DNA from: an uncultured Clostridia bacterium
Lineage (GTDB): Bacteria > Bacillota > Clostridia > UBA1381
DNA: 51,365 bases
Assembly: GCA_947628155.1 (NCBI GenBank)
Contig: CANQYQ010000002.1
Location: 1-51,365 of the forward strand
Reading direction: 5' to 3'
Part shown: positions 7,749 to 14,990 of the stretch, piece by piece
Position numbering within the stretch: position 1 is the stretch's first letter
How the letters are laid out: each line of letters starts with the position of its first letter
The notes under the pieces: generated by a model
What the model saw: only the letters and a program-made list of their open reading frames with translations
The model's database searches: none
Told to the model about the DNA's origin: nothing
Program-made: the position numbers and the translations under genes

Positions 7749-8210
7749 ATGAATGTATTGGAAGGCGTATACGGCGGCGAAGGAATAAAAATCGGCATTG
7801 CCGCGTCGAGGTTCAACGAATTTATAACAAACAAGCTTGTTACAGGGGCGCAGGATTCCCTGACGCGCCACGGCGTGGCCGAGGACGACATTACCCTCGC
7901 TTGGGTCCCGGGCGCGTTTGAGCTTCCGATAATCGCGAAGCAAATGGCGAAAAGCGGCAAATATGACGCTGTTATATGCGTCGGCGCCGTTATTCGCGGC
8001 GCGACAAGCCATTACGACTACGTATGTGCGGAGGTATCGAAGGGCATAGCGGCAGTGGCGCTTGAAACGGGCGTTCCGGTACTGTTCGGCGTGCTCACCA
8101 CGGACACGATAGAGCAGGCGATAGAGCGCGCGGGCACAAAGGCCGGAAACAAGGGCGCGGACTGCGCGATGTCGGCGCTTGAAATGGTGAATCTTATTAA
8201 GCGGTTATGA
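7749..8210 (+). CDS. ribH: 6,7-dimethyl-8-ribityllumazine synthase
   Basis: The 153-residue protein condenses the ribityl-amino-pyrimidine with the four-carbon phosphate to give lumazine, and normally forms a 60-subunit capsid. Family marks are [10 protein letters not shown] near residue 18, VPGAFELP near residue 55, [14 protein letters not shown] near residue 80 and a late conserved NKGADCA. AAAGGAGG precedes the start. The stop overlaps the start of the following phosphatase gene (ATGA at 8207-8210). Confidence 0.96.
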   Translation: MNVLEGVYGGEGIKIGIAASRFNEFITNKLVTGAQDSLTRHGVAEDDITLAWVPGAFELPIIAKQMAKSGKYDAVICVGAVIRGATSHYDYVCAEVSKGIAAVALETGVPVLFGVLTTDTIEQAIERAGTKAGNKGADCAMSALEMVNLIKRL

Positions 8211-8992
8211 TAGTATTTTTCGATATCGACGGTACGATCATATCCGATGACGGCAAAAATATGATCCCCGAAAGCGCGGTGCGCGCTATCCGCGCCGCGC
8301 GCGGAAACGGGCACTTGATGTACATAAACACAGGCCGAACATATATGAACGTCGAACCGCCGATTCGCAAAATCGGCTTCGACGGCTATATCTGCGGCTG
8401 CGGCACGTATATACAATGCGGCGATGACGTGATTTTAAACCGCACCGTGCCGCGCGGTATATGCGAAAAAATCACACGCCTTGTCCGTGAATGCGATATG
8501 ACGCCCGTTTATGAGCGCTTTGACGCGCTGTTCACGGACAAAACCGCGCGTATACTCGACGGATTGAAAGACTTGCTCGAAACATTCAAATCGCAGGGTA
8601 AGGATTTGTCACGCGACGCGTCCGACGCCGATTTCGGGTTTGACAAATTTGTCGTCTGGTACGATGAAAAAAGCGATCTTGATAAATTTAAACGCGGCAT
8701 TGCGGAAAATTTCGATTTTATCGACCGCGGCTGGGGATTTTGCGAGCTTGCCCCAAAGGGCTTTTCAAAGGGCGCGGGAATTAAAATCGTATGTGAGCAT
8801 CTTGGGGTATCCGAAAACGATACAATTGCGATAGGCGACAGCTTAAACGACACGCCTATGCTTGACGCGGCAAAAATAAGCGTCGCTATGGGGAACAGCG
8901 TCAAGGAACTTCTCGATACGGCGGATTTTGTCACGCGCGATTTATATGACGGCGGAATTGAATACGCGCTGCGCCGATTCGGATTGATATGA
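8207..8992 (+). CDS. HAD Cof-type phosphatase, candidate ARPP phosphatase of the riboflavin pathway
   Basis: This 261-residue HAD-superfamily hydrolase opens with the nucleophile motif FFDIDGTI and has a Cof-type C2 cap. The late motif [10 protein letters not shown] carries the metal-binding aspartates. The start codon overlaps the ribH stop, so it is translated with the riboflavin operon. The pathway needs a phosphatase for 5-amino-6-(5-phosphoribitylamino)uracil. In B. subtilis, HAD proteins of this same Cof type (YcsE, YwtE, YitU) fill that role, but their genes lie elsewhere. The position suggests that this gene fills the step here. The substrate is inferred only. Confidence 0.8.
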   Translation: MIVFFDIDGTIISDDGKNMIPESAVRAIRAARGNGHLMYINTGRTYMNVEPPIRKIGFDGYICGCGTYIQCGDDVILNRTVPRGICEKITRLVRECDMTPVYERFDALFTDKTARILDGLKDLLETFKSQGKDLSRDASDADFGFDKFVVWYDEKSDLDKFKRGIAENFDFIDRGWGFCELAPKGFSKGAGIKIVCEHLGVSENDTIAIGDSLNDTPMLDAAKISVAMGNSVKELLDTADFVTRDLYDGGIEYALRRFGLI

Positions 8993-9159
8993 TATCACAG
9001 CCTCGGTACCGCGCGGTCCGCATGATCCGTCATTTACCGTGCGGCGGAAATTCCCGCCGTACAGTGTATTGTATTGTCAAAAAATGAATTATGCGTCAAA
9101 CGCCGGAAGGGTAAACACGCGGCAAATGTCCGCGCGGTAAGCACCGCCGGCGGACAATC

Positions 9160-9316
9160 AGAGCGTGTTCACATGAAATAGATTTGCGGATTTTTAAAAT
9201 TCAGCTCAACAAGGCAAAAATCCGCTGACTTACTGACGTAAGTCAAGGAGCTTTAACGAAGTATGAGCTGAATTTTCCCGGAAAGACGTGATTTTAGCTT
9301 TATGCGGACACGCTCT
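9160..9316. mobile_element. MITE-like element with terminal inverted repeats
   Basis: The ends AGAGCGTGTTC and GGACACGCTCT are imperfect inverted repeats. Inside, AAAATTCAGCTCA and TGAGCTGAATTTT form a second inverted pair, and a third hairpin lies at TTACTGACGTAAGTCA. There is no reading frame. The right terminal part (AGACGTGATTTT, GCTTTATG, then CACGCTCTAA) recurs at 27727-27760. The right end covers the stop codon of the prophage repressor gene. The preceding 8993-9159 contains only short GC-rich hairpins and no gene. Confidence 0.65.
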
Positions 9317-9944
9317 AAAATTTACGTTTTACCTCCTTTACCACTCCGAACACACGTATGCGCAGCACATCCTCGTTTTCGAAACGGCGGGGCGGATACA
9401 TCGGATTCACCGACTGCAGTTCAATGAAATCATGTCCGTACACGACACGTTTGATCACTCCATCCTCGTTATCTACCGTCACGACCGCGTATGTGCCGGA
9501 ATCAACACTCTCCTGAACCTGAACAAGAACAAGATCCCCTTCCATAAAGACCGGGTACATACTGTCGCCGACAACACGCAAAAACGCGTATTTCTCGGCG
9601 CGTGACACGGAGTTGGCAAGCACAGGCTCATACTCCAAAATATTATTTTCGGCAAGGCAGCTTAATCCCGCCGCGACGCGGCCGATAATCGGTATCTGTA
9701 CAAGAGCCGCGTCTTCGGGCACAGGTATCGCATTTTTCGGCATATCGTCCCAGCCGAGCAAGTATTCCGGCGTGGTATCAAGTATCTCCGCAAGCAAAAT
9801 GAGCGAGTCGCGTTTAATATTTTTTACCGTTCCCTTCTCGTATTTCTGCACCGCGGCGCGCTGTACGCCAAGCTTTTCTCCAAGCTCCTCCTGCGTCATG
9901 TGATGCTCCTTACGGAGTTTTTTTATTCTCTCTCCCGTAGTCAT
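9315..9944 (-). CDS. Prophage repressor, XRE helix-turn-helix plus S24 peptidase
   Basis: The 209-residue protein has an N-terminal XRE DNA-binding domain (residues 6-61, MTQEELGEKLGVQRAAVQKY) and a C-terminal LexA/CI-type S24 peptidase domain. The catalytic serine is in GDSMYPVF (Ser128) and the lysine in GVIKRVVYG (Lys165). An Ala-Gly pair at residues 92-93 fits the usual self-cleavage site. It should keep the prophage silent and be cut after DNA damage through RecA. It is divergent from all other prophage genes. Its last codons and stop overlap the end of a MITE-like repeat. Confidence 0.9.
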   Translation of the reverse strand: MTTGERIKKLRKEHHMTQEELGEKLGVQRAAVQKYEKGTVKNIKRDSLILLAEILDTTPEYLLGWDDMPKNAIPVPEDAALVQIPIIGRVAAGLSCLAENNILEYEPVLANSVSRAEKYAFLRVVGDSMYPVFMEGDLVLVQVQESVDSGTYAVVTVDNEDGVIKRVVYGHDFIELQSVNPMYPPRRFENEDVLRIRVFGVVKEVKRKF

Positions 9945-9975
9945 GAGTTTTTCCTCCTGAATTTTATTTGTTTAT

Positions 9976-10005
9976 ATAGTATCATATATGGATACATTTT
10001 GTCAA
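9976..10005 (-). promoter_or_regulatory. Promoter of the repressor gene with embedded operator
   Basis: Minus-strand TTGACA (10000-10005) and TACTAT (9976-9981) are 18 bases apart. The palindrome GTATC-N7-GATAC at 9979-9995 lies between and over these boxes, so the repressor probably controls its own gene. Confidence 0.6.
9979..9995. promoter_or_regulatory. Repressor operator O1
   Basis: GTATC and GATAC are separated by seven bases. The same palindrome is found at 10206-10222 and, with one mismatch, at 10125-10141. Confidence 0.65.
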
Positions 10006-10053
10006 GTATTTTGTGTAAAATAAATAAAATTACCTTTTTAAGATACAAATATA

Positions 10054-10082
10054 TTGACAAATAAGAGCTTTTATGTTATAAT
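10054..10082 (+). promoter_or_regulatory. Main rightward promoter of the prophage
   Basis: TTGACA (10054-10059) and TATAAT (10077-10082) are separated by 17 bases. It is the only strong promoter seen before the whole block of head, tail and lysis genes. A degenerate operator half (AGATACA at 10041-10047) lies just upstream, and two further operators lie downstream in the leader. Confidence 0.8.
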
Positions 10083-10124
10083 GTTCCCGGAAATTGCAAA
10101 GAGGAATATTTTTTTAAAGTATCG

Positions 10125-10141
10125 GTATCTTAAAAAGATAT
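10125..10141. promoter_or_regulatory. Repressor operator O2
   Basis: GTATC-N7-GATAT differs by one base from the palindrome at the other sites. The core TATCTTAAAAAGATA is itself a perfect inverted repeat. Confidence 0.55.
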
Positions 10142-10154
10142 AGATTGCAATGCC

Positions 10155-10196
10155 GCGTCGGTAAAGAGCACTGCTTAGGCCGACGCAAAAATTTTT
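10155..10196 (+). terminator. Attenuator-like hairpin in the prophage leader
   Basis: GCGTCGG (10155-10161) pairs with CCGACGC (10180-10186), followed by AAAAATTTTT. It sits between the main promoter and the first gene, so it could stop leaky transcription. Confidence 0.45.
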
Positions 10197-10205
10197 AAAT
10201 TCTGT

Positions 10206-10222
10206 GTATCTTTCATAGATAC
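10206..10222. promoter_or_regulatory. Repressor operator O3
   Basis: TGTATCT and AGATACA form a perfect palindrome around five bases. The site ends directly before the ribosome binding site of the first rightward gene. Confidence 0.6.
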
Positions 10223-10236
10223 AGAAGGAGGTGCTT

Positions 10237-10443
10237 ATGTTATATCACAACGAAAGCCGCAACGCCTGTTCGGCGATGGAATATGCAAGAACGGGAGGTT
10301 ACGGCGATTATTATTACGGCAAAAAGGCATTTGAGTGTCCATGCTGCGGCGCGGCCGACCCGGACGCATTCTTCATTGATGAAAACGATGAGTGCGTCGG
10401 CTGCTGCGAATGCGTATACGCGTCTCAAACCCCGTGGGGATAA
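10237..10443 (+). CDS. Small zinc-finger-like prophage protein
   Basis: The first rightward prophage gene encodes 68 residues. It contains FECPCCGAADPDAFF and then CVGCCECVY, that is two CxxC-type knuckles likely to bind one zinc ion. AAGGAGGT precedes the ATG at 10237. No DNA-binding helix is evident, and the function is unknown. Similar small Cys-rich proteins occur near the start of many Firmicutes prophage operons. Its place under the repressor operator suggests early or regulatory use, which is inference. Confidence 0.65.
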   Translation: MLYHNESRNACSAMEYARTGGYGDYYYGKKAFECPCCGAADPDAFFIDENDECVGCCECVYASQTPWG

Positions 10444-10565
10444 GGCGGCGGCTTTAACGCATGTGCGCGGCTCGGACTCCGTAAAGATAATAATGATTTT
10501 GCGGCGCGGCCGCCGGGATCGCTCCCGGTCGTCAAGCCGGAACTTCAGTGAAAGGAGGTGAGAGG

Positions 10566-11858
10566 ATGATTATTGACAAGGAAGCGTTTACGGAAGGCAT
10601 TACGGCCAATACCGCGGCAAAGCTGATCGAGCGGCACACAGCGGAAACAGCGCGGTTTAAGCGGCTTTCGGACTATTATCTCGGGCACCACGCGGTGGAG
10701 TACCGCAGCAGGACAAGCGACACCGTGCCGAACAACAAGCTCGTGTGCAATCACGCCAAATACATAGTCGATATCTCAAAAAGCTATTTGCTCGGCAATC
10801 CGGTCACGTATGCCGTTTCCTCGGGGTACAATATCGACACGATAAAAAATTCGTATCTTACACAGGATATAGCAACGGTGGACGGCGCTCTCGAAAAGCA
10901 GATGAGCATTTACGGCAAGAGCTATGAGCTTATATATACCGATGAAAATTCGGAGCTCAAAAGCGTTTGCCTGAGTCCGGCAAATACATTTATGGTGTAT
11001 GATTCCACGGTTGACAAGCGCGCGATCTACGGAGTGCATTATTTCAAGAAATACGACATAGAAGGCCGTGTTTCCGGCACGGAATGCATGGTATGCGATA
11101 AGGACGCCGTTTATACGTTCGCAAGCGGCAGCGACAGCTTCGCCAATATGGAGCTTAAGGACATTACCCACCATTATCTCGGTGATATTCCGATGATAGA
11201 GTATCGCAACAACGAGGAGGAGCAGGGCGATTTTGAACAGCTTATATCTCTTATTGACGCGTACAATGTGCTTATGTCCGACCGTGTTAATGACAAGGAG
11301 CAGTTCGTGGAGTCGTTTTTATTCCTGAAAAATATCGAGATCGACAGCAAGCAGGCGAAAAAACTCCGCGAAGAGCGTGTCCTGATGGGCTACGACGGGA
11401 ACTCATCGGCGCAGTATCTGTCGAAGGTTATGTCGGAGGCGGATATAAAGGTGCTCGCGGACGATTTGAAGCAGGATATTCACCGGTTCGCGATGGTTCC
11501 GGATCTGTCGGATCAGCAGTTCGGTACGAACCTGTCGGGCGTGGCGATAAAGTACAAGCTTATGTGCTTTGAGCAGCAGATAAGGAACAAGGAGCGGTAT
11601 TTTGCCAAGGCGCTGAAAAAGCGGTTTGAGCTGTATGTGAATTATTATTCGCTTAAGGGCAGCATGCAGTATGTGCCGGTGCACTGCATCGACGTGGTAT
11701 TCACGAGAAATATGCCCGTAAACGAACTGGAGGTTTCGCAAATGATACAGAATCTTTCGGGTATCGCGACCTCCGAAACACTGCTGTCGCAGCTGTCGTT
11801 CGTCAGCGACCCCGAAGAGGAAGCGGCGCTGGCGAAAAAGGAGCGCGCGGAGGGATAA
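10566..11858 (+). CDS. Phage portal protein, SPP1 gp6 type
   Basis: The 430-residue protein matches the SPP1-type portal family in length and in its N-terminal half, for example KRLSDYYLGHHAV, NNKLVCNHAKYIVD and ISKSYLLGNPVTY. Portals form the dodecameric ring through which DNA enters and leaves the head, and dock the terminase and connectors. The ATG at 10566 is preferred to the GTG at 10548 because AAAGGAGGTGAG lies between them. A scaffold and a major capsid gene follow, as expected. Unusually, the terminase genes are not upstream but more than 3 kb downstream. Confidence 0.88.
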   Translation: MIIDKEAFTEGITANTAAKLIERHTAETARFKRLSDYYLGHHAVEYRSRTSDTVPNNKLVCNHAKYIVDISKSYLLGNPVTYAVSSGYNIDTIKNSYLTQDIATVDGALEKQMSIYGKSYELIYTDENSELKSVCLSPANTFMVYDSTVDKRAIYGVHYFKKYDIEGRVSGTECMVCDKDAVYTFASGSDSFANMELKDITHHYLGDIPMIEYRNNEEEQGDFEQLISLIDAYNVLMSDRVNDKEQFVESFLFLKNIEIDSKQAKKLREERVLMGYDGNSSAQYLSKVMSEADIKVLADDLKQDIHRFAMVPDLSDQQFGTNLSGVAIKYKLMCFEQQIRNKERYFAKALKKRFELYVNYYSLKGSMQYVPVHCIDVVFTRNMPVNELEVSQMIQNLSGIATSETLLSQLSFVSDPEEEAALAKKERAEG

Positions 11859-11904
11859 AAGACAGAAATCGGCATTGAAACGAAAAAATTTTCAAGGAGG
11901 AAGT

Positions 11905-12459
11905 ATGATGTACAATTACAAAAATCTAAATTATGGTATGCCCGGCCGCAATAAGCAGGACGGCGAAGGGAAGTCGTTTTTCAGGAAAGGAAAAGACGGC
12001 GAGGTTTATTCGGCGCAGGAGATGGAAAAGCTTATCGCCGAAAATGTGGAGGAGGCGTTAAAGAACGCCAGGACCGCGTGGGACAAGGAAAACGAGTCGA
12101 AAATCGCGGCCGAGCGCGATGACGCGGCGAGACTTGCGTCAATGAGCGCGGAGGAGCGCGCGAAGGCCGAGCTCGATAAGAGAGAGTCGGCGTTTGCGCA
12201 GGAAAAACAGAGATACATGAGTGAAAGAATGGAGTTTGAAGCGACAAAGGCTCTTGCTGACGAGCAGCTTCCGGTAAGCTTCGCGAAAATCCTCGCCGGC
12301 GCGGACGAGAGTGAGACTAAGGCGAACATAGAAATGTTCAGAGACGAGTTTTACAAGGCGCTTGAACAGGCGTTAAACGACAGGCTCAAGGGCAGAACGC
12401 CTAAAACGAGCTCGGTCGTGGAAAGCTCGGATCCGTTCCTCGCGGGATTCGGAATGTAA
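11905..12459 (+). CDS. Capsid scaffolding protein (DUF4355/GP20-like)
   Basis: The 184-residue protein is highly charged. It has a long central helix rich in Ala, Glu and Lys (EEALKNARTAWDKENESKIA and onward), and ends in a short hydrophobic segment, DPFLAGFGM. This composition and its place directly before the major capsid gene fit phage scaffolding proteins of the DUF4355 type, which guide head assembly and are then removed. AAGGAGG precedes the tandem ATG codons at 11905 and 11908. The upstream TTG at 11875 is not needed. Confidence 0.8.
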   Translation: MMYNYKNLNYGMPGRNKQDGEGKSFFRKGKDGEVYSAQEMEKLIAENVEEALKNARTAWDKENESKIAAERDDAARLASMSAEERAKAELDKRESAFAQEKQRYMSERMEFEATKALADEQLPVSFAKILAGADESETKANIEMFRDEFYKALEQALNDRLKGRTPKTSSVVESSDPFLAGFGM

Positions 12460-12489
12460 TATGTCAGGGTATGAAAGGAGAAATGAATT

Positions 12490-13314
12490 ATGGCTATTAA
12501 TTACGCAAGCAAGTATTCACAAAAAATCGACGAGCGTTTCGCGCGCGAGGCGCTTTCCGGCGCGGCGGTAAACAACGACTACGACTTTGAAGGCGCGCAG
12601 TCTATCAACGTATATTCCGTTCCGACGGCGGAAATGAACGATTATTCGCGAACGGGCGCAAACCGTTACGGCGCGCCGGCGGAAATCGAAAATGAGGTCC
12701 AGACGCTTAAAATGACGAAGGACCGCTCGTTCACCTTTACAATCGACAGAGGAAATTTCAACGATACGCAGATGGCAAACGCCGCGGGCGCGGCGCTGCA
12801 GCGTCAGATCCGCGAGGTCGTCGTACCGGAGATCGATACGTACCGTTTCAAGGTGATATGCGACAACGCCGGTACGACAAAAACCGAGACGGTTACAAAG
12901 GAAACGGCGTATGACGCGTTCTTGACAGGCGCGGCGGCGCTTATCGACGCAAGCGTGCCGATCACGGAGTGCGCGGCGTTCGTATCAAGCAGCTTTTACA
13001 AGCTTATTAAAGAGGATTCGAGCTTTATTAAAAGCGGAGATATGGCGCAGCAGATGCTCGTTAAGGGTCAGGTCGGCATGATCGACGGTATCGCGGTTAT
13101 AGTCGTACCGTCGTCATACCTGCCCGAAAACGTGAATTTCATTATTACACACAAGGCCGCGACTACCGCGCCCGTTAAGCTTTCCGAATATAAAATCCAC
13201 GATAATCCGCCCGGCATAAACGGCTGGCTCGTGGAAGGACGCGTATATTATGACGCGTTTGTGCTCGGCGAGAAGGCGGACGCGATATACGTTCACAAGA
13301 ACGCCGCTGTCTGA
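12490..13314 (+). CDS. Major capsid protein
   Basis: The 274-residue protein is encoded directly after the scaffold gene. It contains a typical capsid-like core: KMTKDRSFTFTIDRGN, then a helix and the REVVVPEIDTYRF spine segment. It lacks the long N-terminal prohead region of HK97-type proteins, which agrees with the separate scaffold gene. It is probably an HK97-fold shell protein; the fold is inferred from gene order and segment pattern. Confidence 0.82.
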   Translation: MAINYASKYSQKIDERFAREALSGAAVNNDYDFEGAQSINVYSVPTAEMNDYSRTGANRYGAPAEIENEVQTLKMTKDRSFTFTIDRGNFNDTQMANAAGAALQRQIREVVVPEIDTYRFKVICDNAGTTKTETVTKETAYDAFLTGAAALIDASVPITECAAFVSSSFYKLIKEDSSFIKSGDMAQQMLVKGQVGMIDGIAVIVVPSSYLPENVNFIITHKAATTAPVKLSEYKIHDNPPGINGWLVEGRVYYDAFVLGEKADAIYVHKNAAV

Positions 13315-13339
13315 AGGCCGGAAGGAAGGGCGAAAAGCT

Positions 13340-13675
13340 ATGACGGAAATTCTTGATAACGCAAAAATGCTGCTGGGGATAACGGACGAATCGGCGGATG
13401 AATGTCTTTCATTTTACATAAACGATATTACCGAGGCAATCAAGGCGCGCTGCCGTATTGAGTTTTTGCCGATACAGCTATACGGACTTACGGCGCAAAT
13501 GGCGGCAAAGCTGTACAAAAGCGGCGTATCGAATGTGAAATCCCTTTCGGAGGGCGAACGGCGTGTAGAATTTGAGCTTAGCGCGCCGTCAATGATCGAG
13601 GATCACGCCGACAGGCTTAAGCCGTTTATAAACCGCGCCGGATATGTACCGTCGGAGGTGGTCAGAGATGATTGA
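13340..13675 (+). CDS. Head-tail connector protein (gp6/YqbG-like)
   Basis: The 111-residue protein reads ILDNAKMLLGITDESADECL, the usual beginning of the helical connector proteins of the HK97 gp6 or phiSPP1 gp15 kind. These bind under the portal ring. The ATG at 13340 was chosen over an upstream frame extension that would run into the capsid gene. It ends in ATGATTGA, overlapping the next gene's start by eight bases. Confidence 0.75.
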   Translation: MTEILDNAKMLLGITDESADECLSFYINDITEAIKARCRIEFLPIQLYGLTAQMAAKLYKSGVSNVKSLSEGERRVEFELSAPSMIEDHADRLKPFINRAGYVPSEVVRDD

Positions 13676-13985
13676 CCCGATGGAATATTTCCGCCGCGAC
13701 AGCGCGGATATTTATGAAACCGCGTCCGCCGGCGGATATGACGGGGCGGAGACGGAGACGTTTATAAAAACGATAAAATGCGATGTTCAGCCGTACGGCG
13801 GAGATATGGCGGCGCGCGAACGGGGATACGCGCAAACGGAAACTATCAAGCTGTTCTGCGCGGCGGACGATGAAATAAAACGCGGACGCTTCGTTAAAAC
13901 GGGCGGCAAGCGGTATATTGTAACCGACGTCCGCAAATGGCGCATGGGCTATGAGGCTATCGCCGAACGGAGGGATGTACAATGA
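13668..13985 (+). CDS. Head-tail adaptor / head closure protein
   Basis: This 105-residue protein has the beta-rich pattern of head-closure proteins: IKCDVQPYGGDMAARERGY, KLFCAADDEIKRGRF and KRYIVTDVRKWRMGYEA. The family closes the portal channel after packaging. The start at 13668 lies within the end of the preceding connector gene, and the stop overlaps the next start by four bases (13982), so translation is coupled throughout. Confidence 0.75.
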   Translation: MIDPMEYFRRDSADIYETASAGGYDGAETETFIKTIKCDVQPYGGDMAARERGYAQTETIKLFCAADDEIKRGRFVKTGGKRYIVTDVRKWRMGYEAIAERRDVQ

Positions 13986-14299
13986 AAATAAGCGCAAGCG
14001 TTTCCGGCAGCGGCATCAACCTGAACATAGACATGGCGGCGATAATGGCGGCGGCCGGTGAAGCGGTCGCGGGAGACGCGCGTTCGCTTTGTCCGGTGGA
14101 TACGGGGCGGCTGCGCGGCTCCATCAGCGTCAGCGCCGGCTCAAACAGCGCGGTGGTATCGGCGAACACCGATTACGCCGCGTATGTTGAGTTCGGTACA
14201 TCAAAAATGGCGGCGCAGCCGTTTATGGTTCCCGCGGCTTTGAACGCTTCCGGGAAAATTGCCGCGGCGGCCGCCGCGGCACTGCATTTGGGAGGATGA
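13982..14299 (+). CDS. HK97 gp10-like tail completion protein
   Basis: The 105-residue protein contains LCPVDTGRLRGSISV and YAAYVEFGTSKMAAQPFM, the two best conserved segments of the HK97 gp10 family. Such proteins sit between head and tail in siphoviruses. The assignment is firm from these motifs and from gene order. Confidence 0.88.
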   Translation: MKISASVSGSGINLNIDMAAIMAAAGEAVAGDARSLCPVDTGRLRGSISVSAGSNSAVVSANTDYAAYVEFGTSKMAAQPFMVPAALNASGKIAAAAAAALHLGG

Positions 14300-14303
14300 G
14301 AAT

Positions 14304-14645
14304 ATGGTTGATTTTAACTCAGAGGCGGAAAAAATTTTATCGGAGCTTGACTGCGAGGTCGTGTTTCGGCACCCGAAACGATTTTCACGGCTGCCTGCGG
14401 TAAGCTTTTACACGCTGACGGAAAAGCCGGCGATGAGAGCGGATAATCGGGAGCTTATTCAGGAGGGGTATCTTCAAATCGACATATGGGCCGACAAACC
14501 CAAAACGGCCGGGGATACCGCGCTGACGGTAAATGAGCTGATGGAAAACGCTGGCTGGCTGCGGCAGTTTTCGGCGGACGTAAAACCCGAGGATGATATG
14601 GTGTACCACAGGAGCATGAGGTTCGCGAAATCAGCGTCAATTTAA
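14304..14645 (+). CDS. Minor tail / tail terminator-like protein
   Basis: The 113-residue protein follows the gp10-like gene by four bases behind GGGAGGATGAG. It reads LPAVSFYTLTEKPAM, LIQEGYLQIDIWA and then a helix (TALTVNELMENAGW). This beta-alpha-beta pattern resembles tail terminator or neck proteins encoded at this place in other siphoviruses. The start at 14304 is preferred to the earlier in-frame codon because of the ribosome binding site. Confidence 0.7.
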   Translation: MVDFNSEAEKILSELDCEVVFRHPKRFSRLPAVSFYTLTEKPAMRADNRELIQEGYLQIDIWADKPKTAGDTALTVNELMENAGWLRQFSADVKPEDDMVYHRSMRFAKSASI

Positions 14646-14726
14646 CGGTGAACGACACAGACGCGGGAGGCATGGACGCTGTTTGCGAATCGACCGATCA
14701 AATTTATATCGGAAGGAGGTGAGAGC

Positions 14727-14945
14727 GTGGCAAGGAAAAAGTCAATCGCGGACAAGGGCGAAGCCTTGAAGGAATTTACGGCAATTCTCAGAGATGAGGA
14801 AAGCAAGACTACAGATAAAATGAGAGCCGCGGAGCATATCGTAAAATACGCGGAGGATGAGGCAAATTCATCCTCGGACGCGGTCACGACCCCATCGGGA
14901 GTGATGATAGTGGACGATATTCCGCACGGCGCGGACGGCGGCTGA
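14727..14945 (+). CDS. Candidate terminase small subunit (short)
   Basis: The 72-residue protein starts with GTG behind AAGGAGGT. It is mostly helical (KGEALKEFTAILRDEESKTT, MRAAEHIVKYAEDEA) and directly precedes the large terminase gene. By position it could be a minimal terminase small subunit. It is shorter than usual and lacks an evident helix-turn-helix. Its TGA stop at 14943-14945 is in the same frame as the terminase that follows. Confidence 0.5.
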   Translation: MARKKSIADKGEALKEFTAILRDEESKTTDKMRAAEHIVKYAEDEANSSSDAVTTPSGVMIVDDIPHGADGG

Positions 14946-14990
14946 AAGCAAGTCAGGCTGACGAATTTAATTGCCCCTTCGTTCTACTCA

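Noticed and set aside
8993-9159. Small gene between the HAD phosphatase and the MITE-like element
   Set aside because: No frame with a start signal and coding bias was found; only GC-rich hairpins are visible.
14943-14945. TGA read as an amino acid across the window
   Set aside because: Other genes in the window, for example the major capsid and the gpG-side neighbours, end at TGA as a normal stop. Only this site needs a special explanation.
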